Assembly: GCF_000474235.1 (NCBI RefSeq)
Contig: NZ_BATA01000005.1
Span: 1-63,103, forward strand
Reading direction: 5' to 3'
DNA length: 63,103 nucleotides
Source of the DNA: Halarchaeum acidiphilum MH1-52-1
Lineage (GTDB): Archaea; Halobacteriota; Halobacteria; Halobacteriales; Halobacteriaceae
The notes under the pieces are model-generated. The model saw only the letters and a program-made list of their open reading frames with translations, was not told the origin of the DNA and did no database searches. Below, in pieces: positions 36,598 to 46,428 of the stretch. Numbering within the stretch: position 1 is the stretch's first letter; every line of letters begins with the position of its first letter. Made by a program: the position numbers and the translations under genes.

Positions 36598-37531
36598 GCG
36601 ACTCCTGCGAACCATCGGCGCGGCGGTGGGTGCGATCGGTCTCGCCGCCGTCGCGGACCGCGCGCTCGGCGCGTACGCCGGCGATCTCGAACCCCCGCTC
36701 GACGGTCGACGCGGATCGTTCCGCTGGCGCGGAATGGACGTGGCGTACACGGAGTCCGGCGACTCGTCGGACCCGACGGTCGTCTGCCTGCACGGCGTGA
36801 ACGCCGCCGGATCGAGCGGCGAATACCGGACGATCTGGGACGAGCTATCTGAGGAATACCACGTCGTCGCCCCCGACCTCCCGGGATTCGGCTGCTCGGA
36901 TCGGCCCGCGATCGACTACGACGGCGACCTCTACGCGGCGTTCACCGCGGCGTTCCTCGATCGGTACGACGATCCGGCGGTGATCGCGTCGTCGCTCGCG
37001 GGCGGCTACGTCGCGAGCGCGCTCGCGGACGGCGAGATCGATCCGCGCGCGCTCGTCCTCGTCTGCCCCTCGACGGGCGCGATGCCGGGACCGAATCCGT
37101 GGGCGCGCTGCGTCGTGCGCGCGCCGCTCCTCGGGGATCTCGTCGTTGACGTCGCGACCTCGCGGGCGTCGATCCGGCGCTCGAACGACGACCACGGCTA
37201 CTACGACGTGGCGAACGCCGAGGACGAGTGGCTCGACTACCAGTGGCGCAGCGCCCACCAGCCCGGCGCGAAACACGCGATCGCGGCGTTCGTCGGCGGC
37301 TACCTGAACGTCGACGTCGACCTCGAAGACGCGCTCGCGGACTACGACGGGCCGCTGACGCTCGTCTGGGGCGCGGCCGCGGAGACGACGACGCCAGCCG
37401 AGGGCCGCGAACTCGCCGAGGCGGTCGGCGCGGACTTCGTCGAGATCGCGCGGACGGCGCTCGTGCCGCACGCCGAACGGTCCGACGCGTTCGCGGACGC
37501 GGTTCACGGCCGTCTCGACGCCGACGCGTAA
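36598..37531 (+). CDS. Alpha/beta hydrolase with N-terminal membrane anchor
   Basis: The 310-aa protein has a hydrophobic N-terminus (MRLLRTIGAAVGAIGLAAVA) and an alpha/beta hydrolase fold: CLHGVNAAGSSGEYR oxyanion region, DLPGFGCSDRP, nucleophile Ser in ASSLAGGYVA near residue 139 and a candidate His in LVPHAERSD near 295. It is likely a membrane-anchored esterase or lipase; substrate unknown. A typical GxSxG is altered to SSLAGG. Intact, unlike the other hydrolase at 20275. Confidence 0.85.
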
Positions 37532-37943
37532 GCGCGGCCGGTCGAGAGGGAGAGAGTACGTTTCGTATGCTTTCGTGGGGAGTGGTCAGTCCGGGTGGAG
37601 GGAGAGAGTACGTTTCGTATGCTACCCACGATATTCCCGCTATTGAAATGAGGGCGATATACGACTCTCGATTAGCATACGGAGCTAACGGATCACGGTT
37701 TTATAACCCGATTCACCGATCGCCCGTCGAGCGATCGGTCACTCGTCACTGTGCGATGGACGACGCGGCCGCGCCGGTAGCCGTCGTCGCCCGCGCTCCG
37801 TCGTCCGGGGTGCGGAGACGCCGAGCGGACGAAACTAACCGGCCGATCAATCGCGGACGCGGCGCTTCCGGCCGTGGTCGGCCCGCTCGCCGGGGTCGAA
37901 ACCGACTTGTGCCGCGCGGGCGAACCGATCGGTCAGGACCGAG
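37532..37943. other. Intergenic region with direct repeats and a TATA-like box
   Basis: This 412-base stretch contains a 26-base direct repeat (37546 and 37598) and the inverse of its core, agcatacg, at 37674. A TATA-like ttttataac is at 37699-37707 and an ATG follows at 37756, but the frame from that ATG is arginine-rich noise. I see no gene. Confidence 0.5.
37546..37623. repeat. 26-base direct repeat, period 52
   Basis: gagggagagagtacgtttcg plus tatgct occurs at 37546-37571 and again at 37598-37623 without mismatch, just past the hydrolase stop. Part of its core is inverted at 37674-37681. It may be a duplicated regulatory or recombination site. Confidence 0.65.
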
Positions 37944-38521
37944 ATGGGCCACGCACGCGACACCGCGACCGGAACCGAGAGCGCGACGCGCGAGGAGACA
38001 ACGCTGGCGGCCGTCGACGCGCGACTCGCGTCGCTGTGCGATCCGGGAGCGTCGCTGTCGCGCGCCGTCGACGCCGCGCTCGCCGCGCGCCCCGATCGCC
38101 GGCCGCGCGCGCCGTCCTCGAAACCGCGACGCGCCGGCCCGGCTACCGACCCCGGGACATCGTCGCGGCCGCGAGCGCGATCGACCTCCTCGACGCTCGG
38201 ACTGCCGTCCGACGCGACGGACTCCCCGACCGCGAACCCGGGGGCACGCGCGCCGTCCTCGTCGGCGACTACCTCCACTCGCTCGCCTTCGAGGCCCTCG
38301 TCGACACCGATACGGACGTCGCGAAGGCGCTCGTCGACGCCGTGACGAGCGGACTCCTCGATCTCTACGGGCGGGAGGCCACAGCGGAGACCGCTGGCGA
38401 CTTCGATGCGGTCTCGCCGGCGCGTCGCGGCGTGTTCGCCGTCGCTGACGCCGTCGTCGACGCCCTCGACTCGACCGGCGAGGGCGGTCCCGGTCCCGGT
38501 CCCGAGCCGAGCGGGCGCTGA
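37944..38521 (+). pseudogene. Polyprenyl-synthase-like haloarchaeal protein, frameshifted
   Basis: The frame from MGHARDTATGTES runs through LAAVDARLASLCDPGASLSRAVD to about 38095, then the protein continues in another frame as AARAVLETATRRPGYRPRD, LVGDYLHSLAFEAL and GVFAVADAVVDAL to a stop at 38519-38521. One extra C in the cccc run at 38089-38092 would join it, making about 193 aa. LVGDYLHSLAF recalls the helix pair of isoprenoid synthases, but the DDxxD metal motif is missing, so enzymatic activity is doubtful. Confidence 0.6.
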
Positions 38522-38560
38522 ACCGACGCATCCAAACCCTCCGCGGCCCCACACCCGACA

Positions 38561-39160
38561 ATGGCCGACATCCCGAGCGACCGGGAGCGCACGGACGTGG
38601 AGGACGCCATCATGCGGGCGACGTATCGTGCGCTCCGCGAGCGGGGGTACGCCGACCTCACGATGCGCGCCATCGCCGAGGAGTACGGCAAGACGACGGC
38701 GGCCATCCACTACCATTACGACACGAAGGACGACCTGCTCGTCGCGTTCCTCGAATACCTCCTCGATCGGTTCCTCACGCACGTCCACGACGTCGAGACG
38801 ACGGATCCCGAAGCGCGTCTCGACGACCTCCTCGACGGTCTCCTCGTCGAGCGCGAGGACGACTACGACCTGATCGTCGCGCTCCTCGAGATGCGCGCGC
38901 AAGCGCCCTACCACGAGTCGATTCGCGAACAGCTCGCGCGCAACGACGAGTACCTCCGCTACCTCTTGCGGACCGTCATCGCCGACGGCGTCGACCGCGG
39001 CGTCTTCGACGACGTCGATCCCGAAACCGCCGCCGGCACGCTGCTCACGATCGTGAACGGCGCGCGCACCCGCTTCGTCGTTCTCGACGATTCCGACGTC
39101 CTCCACCTCGCACGCGACGCCGCCGACGCGTACGTCGAGGACATCCTCGAAGCCGAATAG
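38561..39160 (+). CDS. TetR/AcrR-family transcriptional regulator
   Basis: The 199-aa protein has an N-terminal helix-turn-helix: EDAIMRATYRALRERGYADLTMRAIAEEYGKTTAAIHYHYDTKDDLL-type sequence at about 13-60, and an all-helical ligand-binding part. The family usually represses efflux or metabolic genes. Two TetR-like operators occur at 53392-53435 in front of an MFS gene, but far away, so a link is only a guess. It begins 39 bases after the frameshifted gene. Confidence 0.92.
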   Translation: MADIPSDRERTDVEDAIMRATYRALRERGYADLTMRAIAEEYGKTTAAIHYHYDTKDDLLVAFLEYLLDRFLTHVHDVETTDPEARLDDLLDGLLVEREDDYDLIVALLEMRAQAPYHESIREQLARNDEYLRYLLRTVIADGVDRGVFDDVDPETAAGTLLTIVNGARTRFVVLDDSDVLHLARDAADAYVEDILEAE

Positions 39161-39245
39161 CGCGCTCGCTCTCGCCCACTCGGCCCCGCGCTGCTCACGG
39201 CTCCGTCGTTCGCTATAACGCGGCCCCTCGCGTTGCTCGGCTCCG

Positions 39246-40175
39246 CTAGTCGTCGGCGGGCGAGGGCGCCGTCCCGGGCACGTCGACGCGTGGTGCGTCC
39301 ACGCCGAGTTCGTCGAGCGCGACGTCCGCGGCGCGCTTGCCCGAGAGGAGCATCGCGCCGAACGTCGGTCCCATTCGCGTGAGTCCGTGCGTCGTCGCCG
39401 TCGAGAGCCCGCAGGTGAGGAGTCCGTCGTGGATCTTGCCCGTGTACTCGACGACCTTGTCCTCGGAGTCCGCAACCCACATGGAGTCGTGGCCGGGCGA
39501 GTCGTGGCCGGGCGCGCCGTACTCGCCGTCCTCGGTCGTGTCCATGCCCGACTCGTGTTCCTCGACGTGCTCGATGCCGGGCGCGTCGACGACGCCTCGC
39601 TCTTGCAGTTTGGAGACGACGACGGCGTCGTGACCCGTCGCGTCGATGACGAGGTCGGACTCGACGGCGATGGGATCGACGCAAGTGAGTTCGCGCGGCA
39701 GGGCGTGGATCGGCGACCAGTTCATCACGATGCCCGACACCTCGTGGTCCTCGCGGACGACGATGTCCGTGAACTCCGTCATGTTCTGGATCTTCGCGCC
39801 GGCGTCGCAGGCTGCCTTGATGAGCGCCGAACACGCGTGCGGGCCGTCGGCGAGCTGGAGACCGTCGGCTTCCTCGGCCTCCTCGTAGGGGACGCCGAGT
39901 TCGTCGAGGACGCGCTGGGCGGGCTCGCGGACGGTGAGCTTGTTCATGAGGAAGCCACCGAGCCAGAACCCACCTCCCAGATAGTTGTTCTTCTCGACGA
40001 CCATCACGTCGACGTCGCGCTCCGCGAGCTCCTTCGCGCACGTGAGCCCCGACGGGCCGCCGCCGACGACGATGACGTCGGTGTCCGTGTAGTCGAGGAA
40101 CTCGTCGCCCCACGAGCGGGCGATGGCGTTCGTGACCTGTGCCTCCGTCGCGTCGCTGAACCCTTCGAACGACAT
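39246..40175 (-). CDS. thi4: Thiamine thiazole synthase (Thi4)
   Basis: The 309-aa flavin/NAD-type Rossmann protein makes the thiazole part of thiamine from NAD and glycine. The dinucleotide site VVGGGPSGL is at 36-44, and [17 protein letters not shown] near 110-127. C165 in ELTCVDP matches the cysteine known to give up its sulfur in yeast-type Thi4; methanogen enzymes have His there and use sulfide. The predicted mode is therefore single-turnover sulfur donation. A TATA element (gttaagtaa on the minus strand) lies 22-31 bases upstream with a GTTAC-N5-GTTAC repeat between, perhaps a thiamine regulator site. Confidence 0.93.
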   Translation of the reverse strand: MSFEGFSDATEAQVTNAIARSWGDEFLDYTDTDVIVVGGGPSGLTCAKELAERDVDVMVVEKNNYLGGGFWLGGFLMNKLTVREPAQRVLDELGVPYEEAEEADGLQLADGPHACSALIKAACDAGAKIQNMTEFTDIVVREDHEVSGIVMNWSPIHALPRELTCVDPIAVESDLVIDATGHDAVVVSKLQERGVVDAPGIEHVEEHESGMDTTEDGEYGAPGHDSPGHDSMWVADSEDKVVEYTGKIHDGLLTCGLSTATTHGLTRMGPTFGAMLLSGKRAADVALDELGVDAPRVDVPGTAPSPADD

Positions 40176-40185
40176 ACCACCTAGT

Positions 40186-40206
40186 GTTACAACCTGTTAC
40201 TTAACG
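40186..40206 (-). promoter_or_regulatory. thi4 promoter: TATA box and GTTAC direct repeat
   Basis: gttac at 40186-40190 and 40196-40200 overlap the TATA-like ttacttaacg (40197-40206) about 25 bases before the start of thi4. In haloarchaea thi4 is controlled by a ThiR-type repressor; that this repeat is its site is inferred only. Confidence 0.4.
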
Positions 40207-40295
40207 ATGGCGGTCGGTCCACCGTGGGGTGGAATTGGCGACGGACGCGCCGCTCTGGGTCGGGCGAACGGCGAGAGAGAAGAGGAGACGAGACG

Positions 40296-41288
40296 TCAGG
40301 CGTAGCGGCTCTCGCCGGCGCTTCCGGCGAGTTCGGCGAGATCCGCGTGGACGTCGGCGATGCGCTCGCGGATCTGGCGGCCCGCGACGCGCGGATCGAA
40401 GTGGTCCTTGTTCGGCGACCAGTCCGTGTCCTCGAAGAACGTATCGCGGCTGTCCGGGACCCCCTCGGGCGGGACGATTTCGGCCTCGTGCTCGCGGTAG
40501 AGGTCGAAGGCCGTCCGCGTGTACTCGTACTGGTAGCGGGTGTCCTTGTTCATCTTGCAGATGCCGTACTGCATCATCTCCTCGACCTGCTCGGGGCGCA
40601 GGCCCGAGGAGCCGTGGAGGACGAGCGGCGTGTCGAGGCCGTGGTCGTCGAGGGCGTCGCGGATGTCGCGCGCGAGGTCCGGGCGGAGTTCGAGGTCCTT
40701 GCCCTTCGCGACGCCGTGCTGGGTGCCGACGGAGATGGCGAGGAGGTCACAGCCCGTCCGCTCGACGAACTCGACGGCCTGCTCGGGATCGGTGTAGAAC
40801 GCCTCCTCGGATTCGATCTCGTCCTCGACGCCCTTGATCTGGCCGAGTTCGGCCTCAATGAGGACGTCGGAACCCTTCTCATCGGCCATCTCGACGACCT
40901 CGCGGGAGCGCTCGACGTTCCCCTCGAAGTCCTCGTGGCTCGCGTCGATCATGATGGAGGAGGGGATGTCGAGGTCCATCTGGGTCTCGATGAACTCCAT
41001 GTCCGTCTGGTGGTCCATGTTGAGGAAGACGCCGATATCGCGTTGCTCGGCCATCACCTCGATGTAGTCGCCCATCGATCGCAGGCCCGCCACCTTGTCG
41101 CCGTCGCCCGCGAAGCGACAGGCGCCCGCGCTCATCTGGAGCAGGAGGTCGGAGTCGACGCGCGCTGCGCCCTCCAACAACCCCAGCATCGCGTTCGGTT
41201 CCGCGATGTTGCTCGCGACGAGACCGAAGCCGTCCTCCAGCCCGTCAGCGTACACCTTCGAGAGTTCGTCGCCACCGTAGAAACCCAT
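40296..41288 (-). CDS. fba: Fructose-bisphosphate aldolase, class II
   Basis: The 330-aa enzyme cleaves fructose 1,6-bisphosphate to dihydroxyacetone phosphate and glyceraldehyde 3-phosphate. Zinc-ligand histidines are seen in [19 protein letters not shown] and [11 protein letters not shown], and LHGSSGL binds phosphate. The start MGFYGGDEL at 41288 is preceded by TATA-like caattatagg, so it can be transcribed on its own. In the sequence as given the reading frame of the EIIB gene runs into it without a stop. It ends the fructose-PTS gene set, as in Haloferax. Confidence 0.92.
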   Translation of the reverse strand: MGFYGGDELSKVYADGLEDGFGLVASNIAEPNAMLGLLEGAARVDSDLLLQMSAGACRFAGDGDKVAGLRSMGDYIEVMAEQRDIGVFLNMDHQTDMEFIETQMDLDIPSSIMIDASHEDFEGNVERSREVVEMADEKGSDVLIEAELGQIKGVEDEIESEEAFYTDPEQAVEFVERTGCDLLAISVGTQHGVAKGKDLELRPDLARDIRDALDDHGLDTPLVLHGSSGLRPEQVEEMMQYGICKMNKDTRYQYEYTRTAFDLYREHEAEIVPPEGVPDSRDTFFEDTDWSPNKDHFDPRVAGRQIRERIADVHADLAELAGSAGESRYA

Positions 41289-41379
41289 CTGTATTACCTC
41301 GTTCGAGTGGTCCCCCGCCACCCCTATAATTGATGCGGAAACACGCAGACCCGCGCAGAAACGAAAACTCCGAACCGAG

Positions 41380-41849
41380 TTAGCCGGAGATCCAGCGGCG
41401 AAGCGGCGGAAGATCCCCTTCTCGGGATCGCCGCCGCGCTGCACCGGCTCCTCGGCCGCCGCGCCGCCCGAACTGCCCCCCTCGTCCTCGCTCTCCGCGG
41501 CTTCGGCGGCGCCTTCGCCCTCGCTGATGACGCCCGACTCGCCCGCCTCCGCGGCCTCGACGGCGCGCTCGATCATCTCGCCCGCGCGGTTCACGCCCGC
41601 CTTCACGGGGCCGCGAACGACCGGCTTCCCCTCGAAGCGGTCGGTCTGGACGGCGGTGTCCGCGGTGATGATGACCGCGTCGGCCGCGGCGATGTCGTCC
41701 GCGGTGAGTTCGTTCTCCGCGCCCATGGCGCCTTGGACTTCGACCTTGATGTCGTGGCCCATCTCCTCGGCCGTCGTCTCGAGGTTCTCGGCCGCCATCT
41801 GGCTGTGTGCGATGCCCGTCGGACAGCTGGTGACTGCGACTAGCTTCAT
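41380..41849 (-). CDS. ptfB: PTS fructose-specific EIIB component, frame disturbed at its end
   Basis: The roughly 155-aa protein passes phosphate from EIIA to fructose. The phospho-cysteine is C9 in [11 protein letters not shown], and the rest ([27 protein letters not shown]) is the EIIB-fructose fold. A Gly/Ser/Ala-rich linker follows at about 110-140. At cgccgcttcgcc (about 41395) one extra C would give LRRWISG and the taa at 41380-41382. Without it the frame continues to the fba ORF. I think the fusion is an artefact because an apparent promoter lies between the genes. Confidence 0.8.
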
Positions 41850-41852
41850 GGA

Positions 41853-43540
41853 TTACTCTAGGAGTTCGATGACTTCGTCTTTACTGGCGGCCGCGAGCGC
41901 GTTCTCCGCGAGCGCCCGCGCCGCGTCGGTGTCCGTCTCCGTGACGCGCGCTTTCACCGCGGGCACCGTCACCGCGCTCATCGAGAGCTCGGTCAGCCCG
42001 AGACCGACGAGCAACTCGGTGAGTTCGGGATCGCCCGCCATCTCGCCGCACATCCCGACCCAGACGTCTGCGCCCGCCGCGGCGCTCGTCGTCGCGTCGA
42101 TCGCTCGCAGCACGGCCGGCTGGCGGAAGTCGCCGAGTTCGGCGACGGCGTCGTTGCCCCGCTCGGCCGCCATCACGTACTGCGCGAGGTCGTTCGTCCC
42201 GATGCTGAAGAAGTCGACGTGCTCGACGAGTTCGTCCGCCATGAACGCCGCCGCGGGCGTCTCCACCATCACGCCGAACTCGGGCACCGACGCGTCGACC
42301 CCCTCGGATTCGAGGCGTCGACGGCCTCGTCGACGACGGCCTTCGCTTCCGCGACCTCCTCGACGGTGGTGACGAGCGGGAGCATCACGGCGAGGCTTCC
42401 GGTGTCCGTGTCCGCATCGGCGCGCAGGAGCGCGCGCAGTTGCGTCTCGAAGAGGTCCGAATCGGGACCGAGCGAACGCCGGATGCCGCGCTCGCCGAGG
42501 AAGGGGTTCTCCTCGTCCGGCAGGTCGAGATACGGCACGGGCTTGTCGCCGCCGACGTCGAGCGTGCGGACGACGACGCGGCCGTCCGGGAACGTCTCGA
42601 TGGCCTCCCGGTAGGTCTCGTACTGCTCCTCCTCGCCCGGCGCCGACTCGCGGTCGAGGAAGAGGAACTCGGTTCGAAAGAGTCCGACGCCGTCCGCGCC
42701 GCGCTCCGCGGCGGGACCGAGTTCGGCCGGCGTGCCGACGTTCGCCGCGACTTCGACCTCGCGGCCGTCGACCGTCTCGACGGCCTCCTCGCGGATCGCC
42801 GCCTCCGTGCGCTGGCTCGCGGCCGCGACGGTGTCCTCGTCGGGGTCGACGACGACCTCCCCGGCATCCCCGTCGACGACGACCGTCTCGCCGTCCCCGA
42901 CCGCCGCTAAGGTCTCGCCGACGCCGACGACCGCGGGGATGGCGAGCGAGCGCGCGAAGATGGCCGCGTGCGACGTCCGCCCGCCCGTGACGGTCGCGAA
43001 TCCGGCGACGCGCTCGGGGTCGAGCTGAGCCGTGTCGCTGGGCGTGAGTCGCTCGGCGAGCACCACCGAGTCCTCGGGCAGCGAGGAGAGGTCGACGCGC
43101 TCGCCGTCGGTGAGCAGCCGGAGGAGCCGGTCACGGACGTCGCGGAGGTCGTCCGCGCGCTCCGCCATCCGGCCCTCCATGTCGGCGAACCGTTCGACGA
43201 ACTCGTCGAAGGTCGCCTGCACGGCGTGCGCCGCCGGCAGTCCCTCGTCGATGCGCTCCGCGACGCCGTCGGTGATCTGCGGGTCGTTGATGAACTGGAC
43301 GTGCGCGTCGAACACCGCGGCCTCGTCCTCGCCGACGCGCTCGGCGGTGCGCTCGCGCTCGGCTTCCAGCTCGGCCTCCGCTTCGTCGCGGGCCTCCTCG
43401 AACGCCGCCCGCTCCGCCTCAGCGTCGATTTCCTCCGGAGCCGGCGGCTCCGGCAGGTCGGCGTCCGGGCGGTACCAGACGACGGTGCCGACGCCGGCGA
43501 GCGGCGTGACGTCGATCCCCGCGAGTCGTCGTTCGCTCAT
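41853..43540 (-). pseudogene. ptsI: PTS enzyme I (phosphoenolpyruvate-protein phosphotransferase), frameshifted
   Basis: About 562 residues. The active-site His lies in TGGRTSHAAIFARS near residue 190, and the C-terminal PEP-binding part has GLFRTEFLFLDRES, GIRRSLG, EFGVMVETPAA, FSIGTNDLAQYVMA and GMCGEMAGDPEL. The frame breaks at about 42310 after VVDEAVDAS; adding one C (gcctcgaat to gccctcgaat) joins it to VDASVPEFGVMVE. It takes phosphate from PEP and gives it to HPr. The gene order with ptsH and ptfB is that of haloarchaeal fructose PTS. Confidence 0.88.
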
Positions 43541-43544
43541 GGTC

Positions 43545-43822
43545 TCAGAGCTCGTCCTCTGGCGTCGAGAGCAGTTCTTCGAGGGCGTCGAGGACGGCCT
43601 CGGCGTCCGCTCCCTCCGCGACGATCCGGAGCTTCTCGCCGCCCGCGATGCCGAGTCCGGTGACGCCGAGCATCGAGGAGGCGTCCACCAGCTCGTCGTC
43701 GCCGGCGCCTCGGGACCGATGGACACCGTCGCATCGTGTTCGTTGACCGTCTCGACGAACAGCGAGGCGGGCCGGGCGTGGAGTCCCTCCTCGGGAACGA
43801 CTTCGACGACGCGCTCGGGCAT
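43545..43822 (-). pseudogene. ptsH: PTS phosphocarrier HPr, frameshifted
   Basis: HPr of about 92 residues. The phospho-His is H15 in EEGLHARPASL. The first 40 residues end SIGPEAP, then the other frame gives GDDELVDASSMLGVTGLGIAGG and EAVLDALEELLSTPEDEL. One extra G in ccggcgacg repairs the frame. It lies 4 bases from ptsI and 1 base from ptfA in the same operon. Without the repair the product would lose the helix pair that contacts EI. Confidence 0.85.
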
Positions 43823-43823
43823 C

Positions 43824-44288
43824 TCAGGCCACCTCCTCGATGACGATCTCTTGGACTCTCTCGGGCGTCTCGGCCTCGTGGAGGCGCTCGCGCGTCTCCT
43901 CGTGGACGAGCGAGCGCGAGAGGCTGGAGAGGATCTGCAGGTGGTCGTCGCTGGACTCCTCGGGGACGAGGATCATGAAGAACAGCGTCGCGGGCTCGTC
44001 ATCCATCGCGCCGAAATCGACGCCCTCGGAGGAGCGCGTGAACGCGAGCGTCGGCTCCTCGACGCCGGTCGTCTTCGCGTGCGGGATGCCGATGCCCATG
44101 CCGACGCCCGTCGTGGACTCCTCCTCGCGTGCGAGGAGGTCGGCGAGCGCCTGCTCGCGATCGGAGACGCGGCCCGCCTCGACGGCGAGGTCGAGGAGGT
44201 GTTCGATGACGGCTTCCTTCTCCGCCGGCGGTTCGTCGAGGGAGATCAGGTCGACGTTGATCAGCTCCTTCAGATCAGTTTCGTTCAT
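43824..44288 (-). CDS. ptfA: PTS fructose-specific EIIA component
   Basis: The 154-aa protein has the EIIA-mannitol/fructose fold with active-site H70 in GMGIGIPHAKT, preceded by ALADLLAREEESTTG and followed by RSSEGVDFGAMDDEPATLFFMILVPE. It takes phosphate from HPr and passes it to EIIB. Intact here. It lies 51 bases from ptfC and next to ptsH. Confidence 0.93.
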   Translation of the reverse strand: MNETDLKELINVDLISLDEPPAEKEAVIEHLLDLAVEAGRVSDREQALADLLAREEESTTGVGMGIGIPHAKTTGVEEPTLAFTRSSEGVDFGAMDDEPATLFFMILVPEESSDDHLQILSSLSRSLVHEETRERLHEAETPERVQEIVIEEVA

Positions 44289-44339
44289 CGTTTGTGATTG
44301 GTGTTGCGCGGAGGGTAAGCGTTCCGCACTCGGTGTTCG

Positions 44340-45449
44340 TTAGGCGCTCCCGACGCGTTCGTCGTAGGCCGGCGTGATGACGTACTCGATGATCCCGGTG
44401 ACGAGCGCGCCGAGCACGATACAGCCGAGGAAGACGAACGGCTTGTTCGAGAGCGGGATGACGAAGATGCCGCCGTGCGGGGCGGGCATCGTCACGCCGA
44501 GACCCATCGCGACCGCGCCGGCGATGGCCGAGCCGGCGACGATCCCCGGGATGACGCGGCCGGGATCGGAGGCGCCGTAGGGGATCGCTCCTTCTGTGAT
44601 GAAGCAGAGACCGAGCGGGAGCGCGCTCTTCGCGTTCTCGTACATCGAGGCCTCGTACTTCTCGGGGGCGACGAGGTTCGCGATTGCCATGCCGAGCGGC
44701 GGCGTCATCCCGCCGATCATCACGGCGGCCATCGGCGCGTAGATCTGCTCGCTGATGAGACCGGTCGCGAAGACGTACGCGACCTTGTTGATCGGCCCGC
44801 CCATGTCGAAGGCCATCATGCCGCCGAGGATGGCGCCGACGATGAAGGCCTGCCCGCCCTGCATTCCGCGGAGCCACGTCGTCAGCGCCGCGTTGAGAAT
44901 CGAGACGGGGATGCCGACGACGAACAGCATGACGGGGAGGAGCACGAGCGTCGTCGCGACCGGGATGATGAGGACCGGCATCATCGGCTCGATGAACTCC
45001 GGGACGTCGCGCTGCTTGAACCAGCGTGCGACGTACCCCGTGATGAGACCGGCGACGAGCGCGCCGAGATAGCCGGCGCCCGCGGCGCCGCCCTGAATGC
45101 CGATTATCTTCCCGGCCTCCTTCAGGACGTCCCCCTGCTGGATGAGGTAGGAGAGGACGAACCCGGGGGCGAGACCGGGCCGATCGGCGATGGCGTACGA
45201 GATGTACGCGCCGAGGACCGGCACCATGAGCATGAGTCCCGCATTACCGACCTGCGCGAGGAACCAACCGAGCGTTCCCGTCGCGTCGAAGACCGTCCGG
45301 ACGTCACCGAAGACGGACGCGGACGCGTAGCCGAGCGCGAGGAAGATCCCGCCGATCGTGACGAACGGGATCATGTGCGATACGCCTGTCATCAAGTCGT
45401 CCTTGATGGAGGTCAGGTAGTTCCGATACGCTGTTGACAGATCTGGCAT
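44340..45449 (-). CDS. ptfC: PTS fructose-specific EIIC permease
   Basis: A 369-aa membrane channel with about nine helices. Characteristic parts are SHMIPFVTIGGIFLALGYA, GGMMAFDMGGPINKVAY, CFITEGAIPYGASDPGRVIPG and APHGGIFVIPL. It moves fructose while EIIB phosphorylates it to fructose 1-phosphate, the substrate of the adjacent pfkB kinase. It starts at 45449, 73 bases after pfkB, with its own short AT-richer gap. Confidence 0.93.
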   Translation of the reverse strand: MPDLSTAYRNYLTSIKDDLMTGVSHMIPFVTIGGIFLALGYASASVFGDVRTVFDATGTLGWFLAQVGNAGLMLMVPVLGAYISYAIADRPGLAPGFVLSYLIQQGDVLKEAGKIIGIQGGAAGAGYLGALVAGLITGYVARWFKQRDVPEFIEPMMPVLIIPVATTLVLLPVMLFVVGIPVSILNAALTTWLRGMQGGQAFIVGAILGGMMAFDMGGPINKVAYVFATGLISEQIYAPMAAVMIGGMTPPLGMAIANLVAPEKYEASMYENAKSALPLGLCFITEGAIPYGASDPGRVIPGIVAGSAIAGAVAMGLGVTMPAPHGGIFVIPLSNKPFVFLGCIVLGALVTGIIEYVITPAYDERVGSA

Positions 45450-45522
45450 GGTCTATCACGATAGTTGTACGAGGGTGGTTAAAGGCGTTCGGATATGCGT
45501 TCTTCTGCGTGCTTCTGCTCGA

Positions 45523-46428
45523 CTAGCGGCGCCGGACGCGCACGCCGTCGCGAACGGTCTCGATGCCCGCCAGATCGGGGACGCTCGTCCCCGCGACGCC
45601 GACGACGCGCGACGCGACCGCGACGCCCGTCGCGAGCGCCGTCTCATCGGACGCCCCGCCGTCGTACGCCGCGAGTACGCCCGCGAGGAGCGAGTCGCCC
45701 GCACCGACCGTGTCGACGACGTCGACGGCCAGCGCGTCGGCGACGAACGCACCTTCGGGACCGACGAGTATCGCGCCGTCGCCGCCGAGCGAGGCGATCA
45801 CGCGCTCGTACCCCATCGATCGGAGTTCCTCCCCGGCCGCGACGCAGTCGTCCACGCTCTCCGTCGCCATCCCCGTCGCCTCGGCGAGTTCCGCGCGGTT
45901 CGGCTTGCAGAGCGCGTAGTCGGCGTCGAGTTCGGCGAGCATCGCCCCGCCGACGTCGACGGCCGTCGCCCACTCACCGGCGTCGGCGAGCCGATCGACG
46001 TCGGCGGCCGTCACGCCCGGCGGCAGGCTCCCGCCGACCACGAGCACCGGCGGCGCGACGTCCGCCACGCGCGCGAGCAGGTCGTCGACGGCCCCCTCGG
46101 AGACCCGGGGGCCGTTCTGATTGATCTTGTACTCGCCGTCCGGCGCGAGGATCGTCTGGTTCAGCCGCGTCGACTCCTCGACCGGAACGAACGACGTGTC
46201 GAGGTCCGCCGCGAGTTCGTCCGCGAGCACGCGTCCGAAGGGATCCCCGAGAAAGCCGCTCGCGACCGTCTCCGAGCCGAGCGCGCGGAGGTACTGCGAG
46301 ACGTTGATCCCCTTCCCGCCCGCGTCGACGCGCGCGCCGTCCGTCCGGACGACGGTATCGGCTTCGAGGGGGTCGTCGAGTTCGACCGTGTAGTCGAGCG
46401 CCGGGTTCGGCGTGACGGTGAGGATCAC
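45523..46428 (-). CDS. pfkB: 1-phosphofructokinase, PfkB/ribokinase family
   Basis: The 301-aa kinase phosphorylates fructose 1-phosphate to fructose 1,6-bisphosphate. The family signs are TPNPALDYTV at the start, DAGGKGINVSQYLRALG near 36-52, and the C-terminal ATP/anion site VDTVGAGDSLLAGVLAAY near 240-255. It supplies the substrate of the Fba encoded at the other end of the operon. Its ATG overlaps the stop of glpR by four bases (ATGA at 46425-46428), so the two are translationally coupled. Confidence 0.93.
   Translation of the reverse strand: MILTVTPNPALDYTVELDDPLEADTVVRTDGARVDAGGKGINVSQYLRALGSETVASGFLGDPFGRVLADELAADLDTSFVPVEESTRLNQTILAPDGEYKINQNGPRVSEGAVDDLLARVADVAPPVLVVGGSLPPGVTAADVDRLADAGEWATAVDVGGAMLAELDADYALCKPNRAELAEATGMATESVDDCVAAGEELRSMGYERVIASLGGDGAILVGPEGAFVADALAVDVVDTVGAGDSLLAGVLAAYDGGASDETALATGVAVASRVVGVAGTSVPDLAGIETVRDGVRVRRR

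Noticed and set aside
37756-38448. Possible gene from ATG 37756 after a TATA-like box
   Set aside because: The product is arginine-rich and overlaps the better-supported frameshifted gene at 37944.
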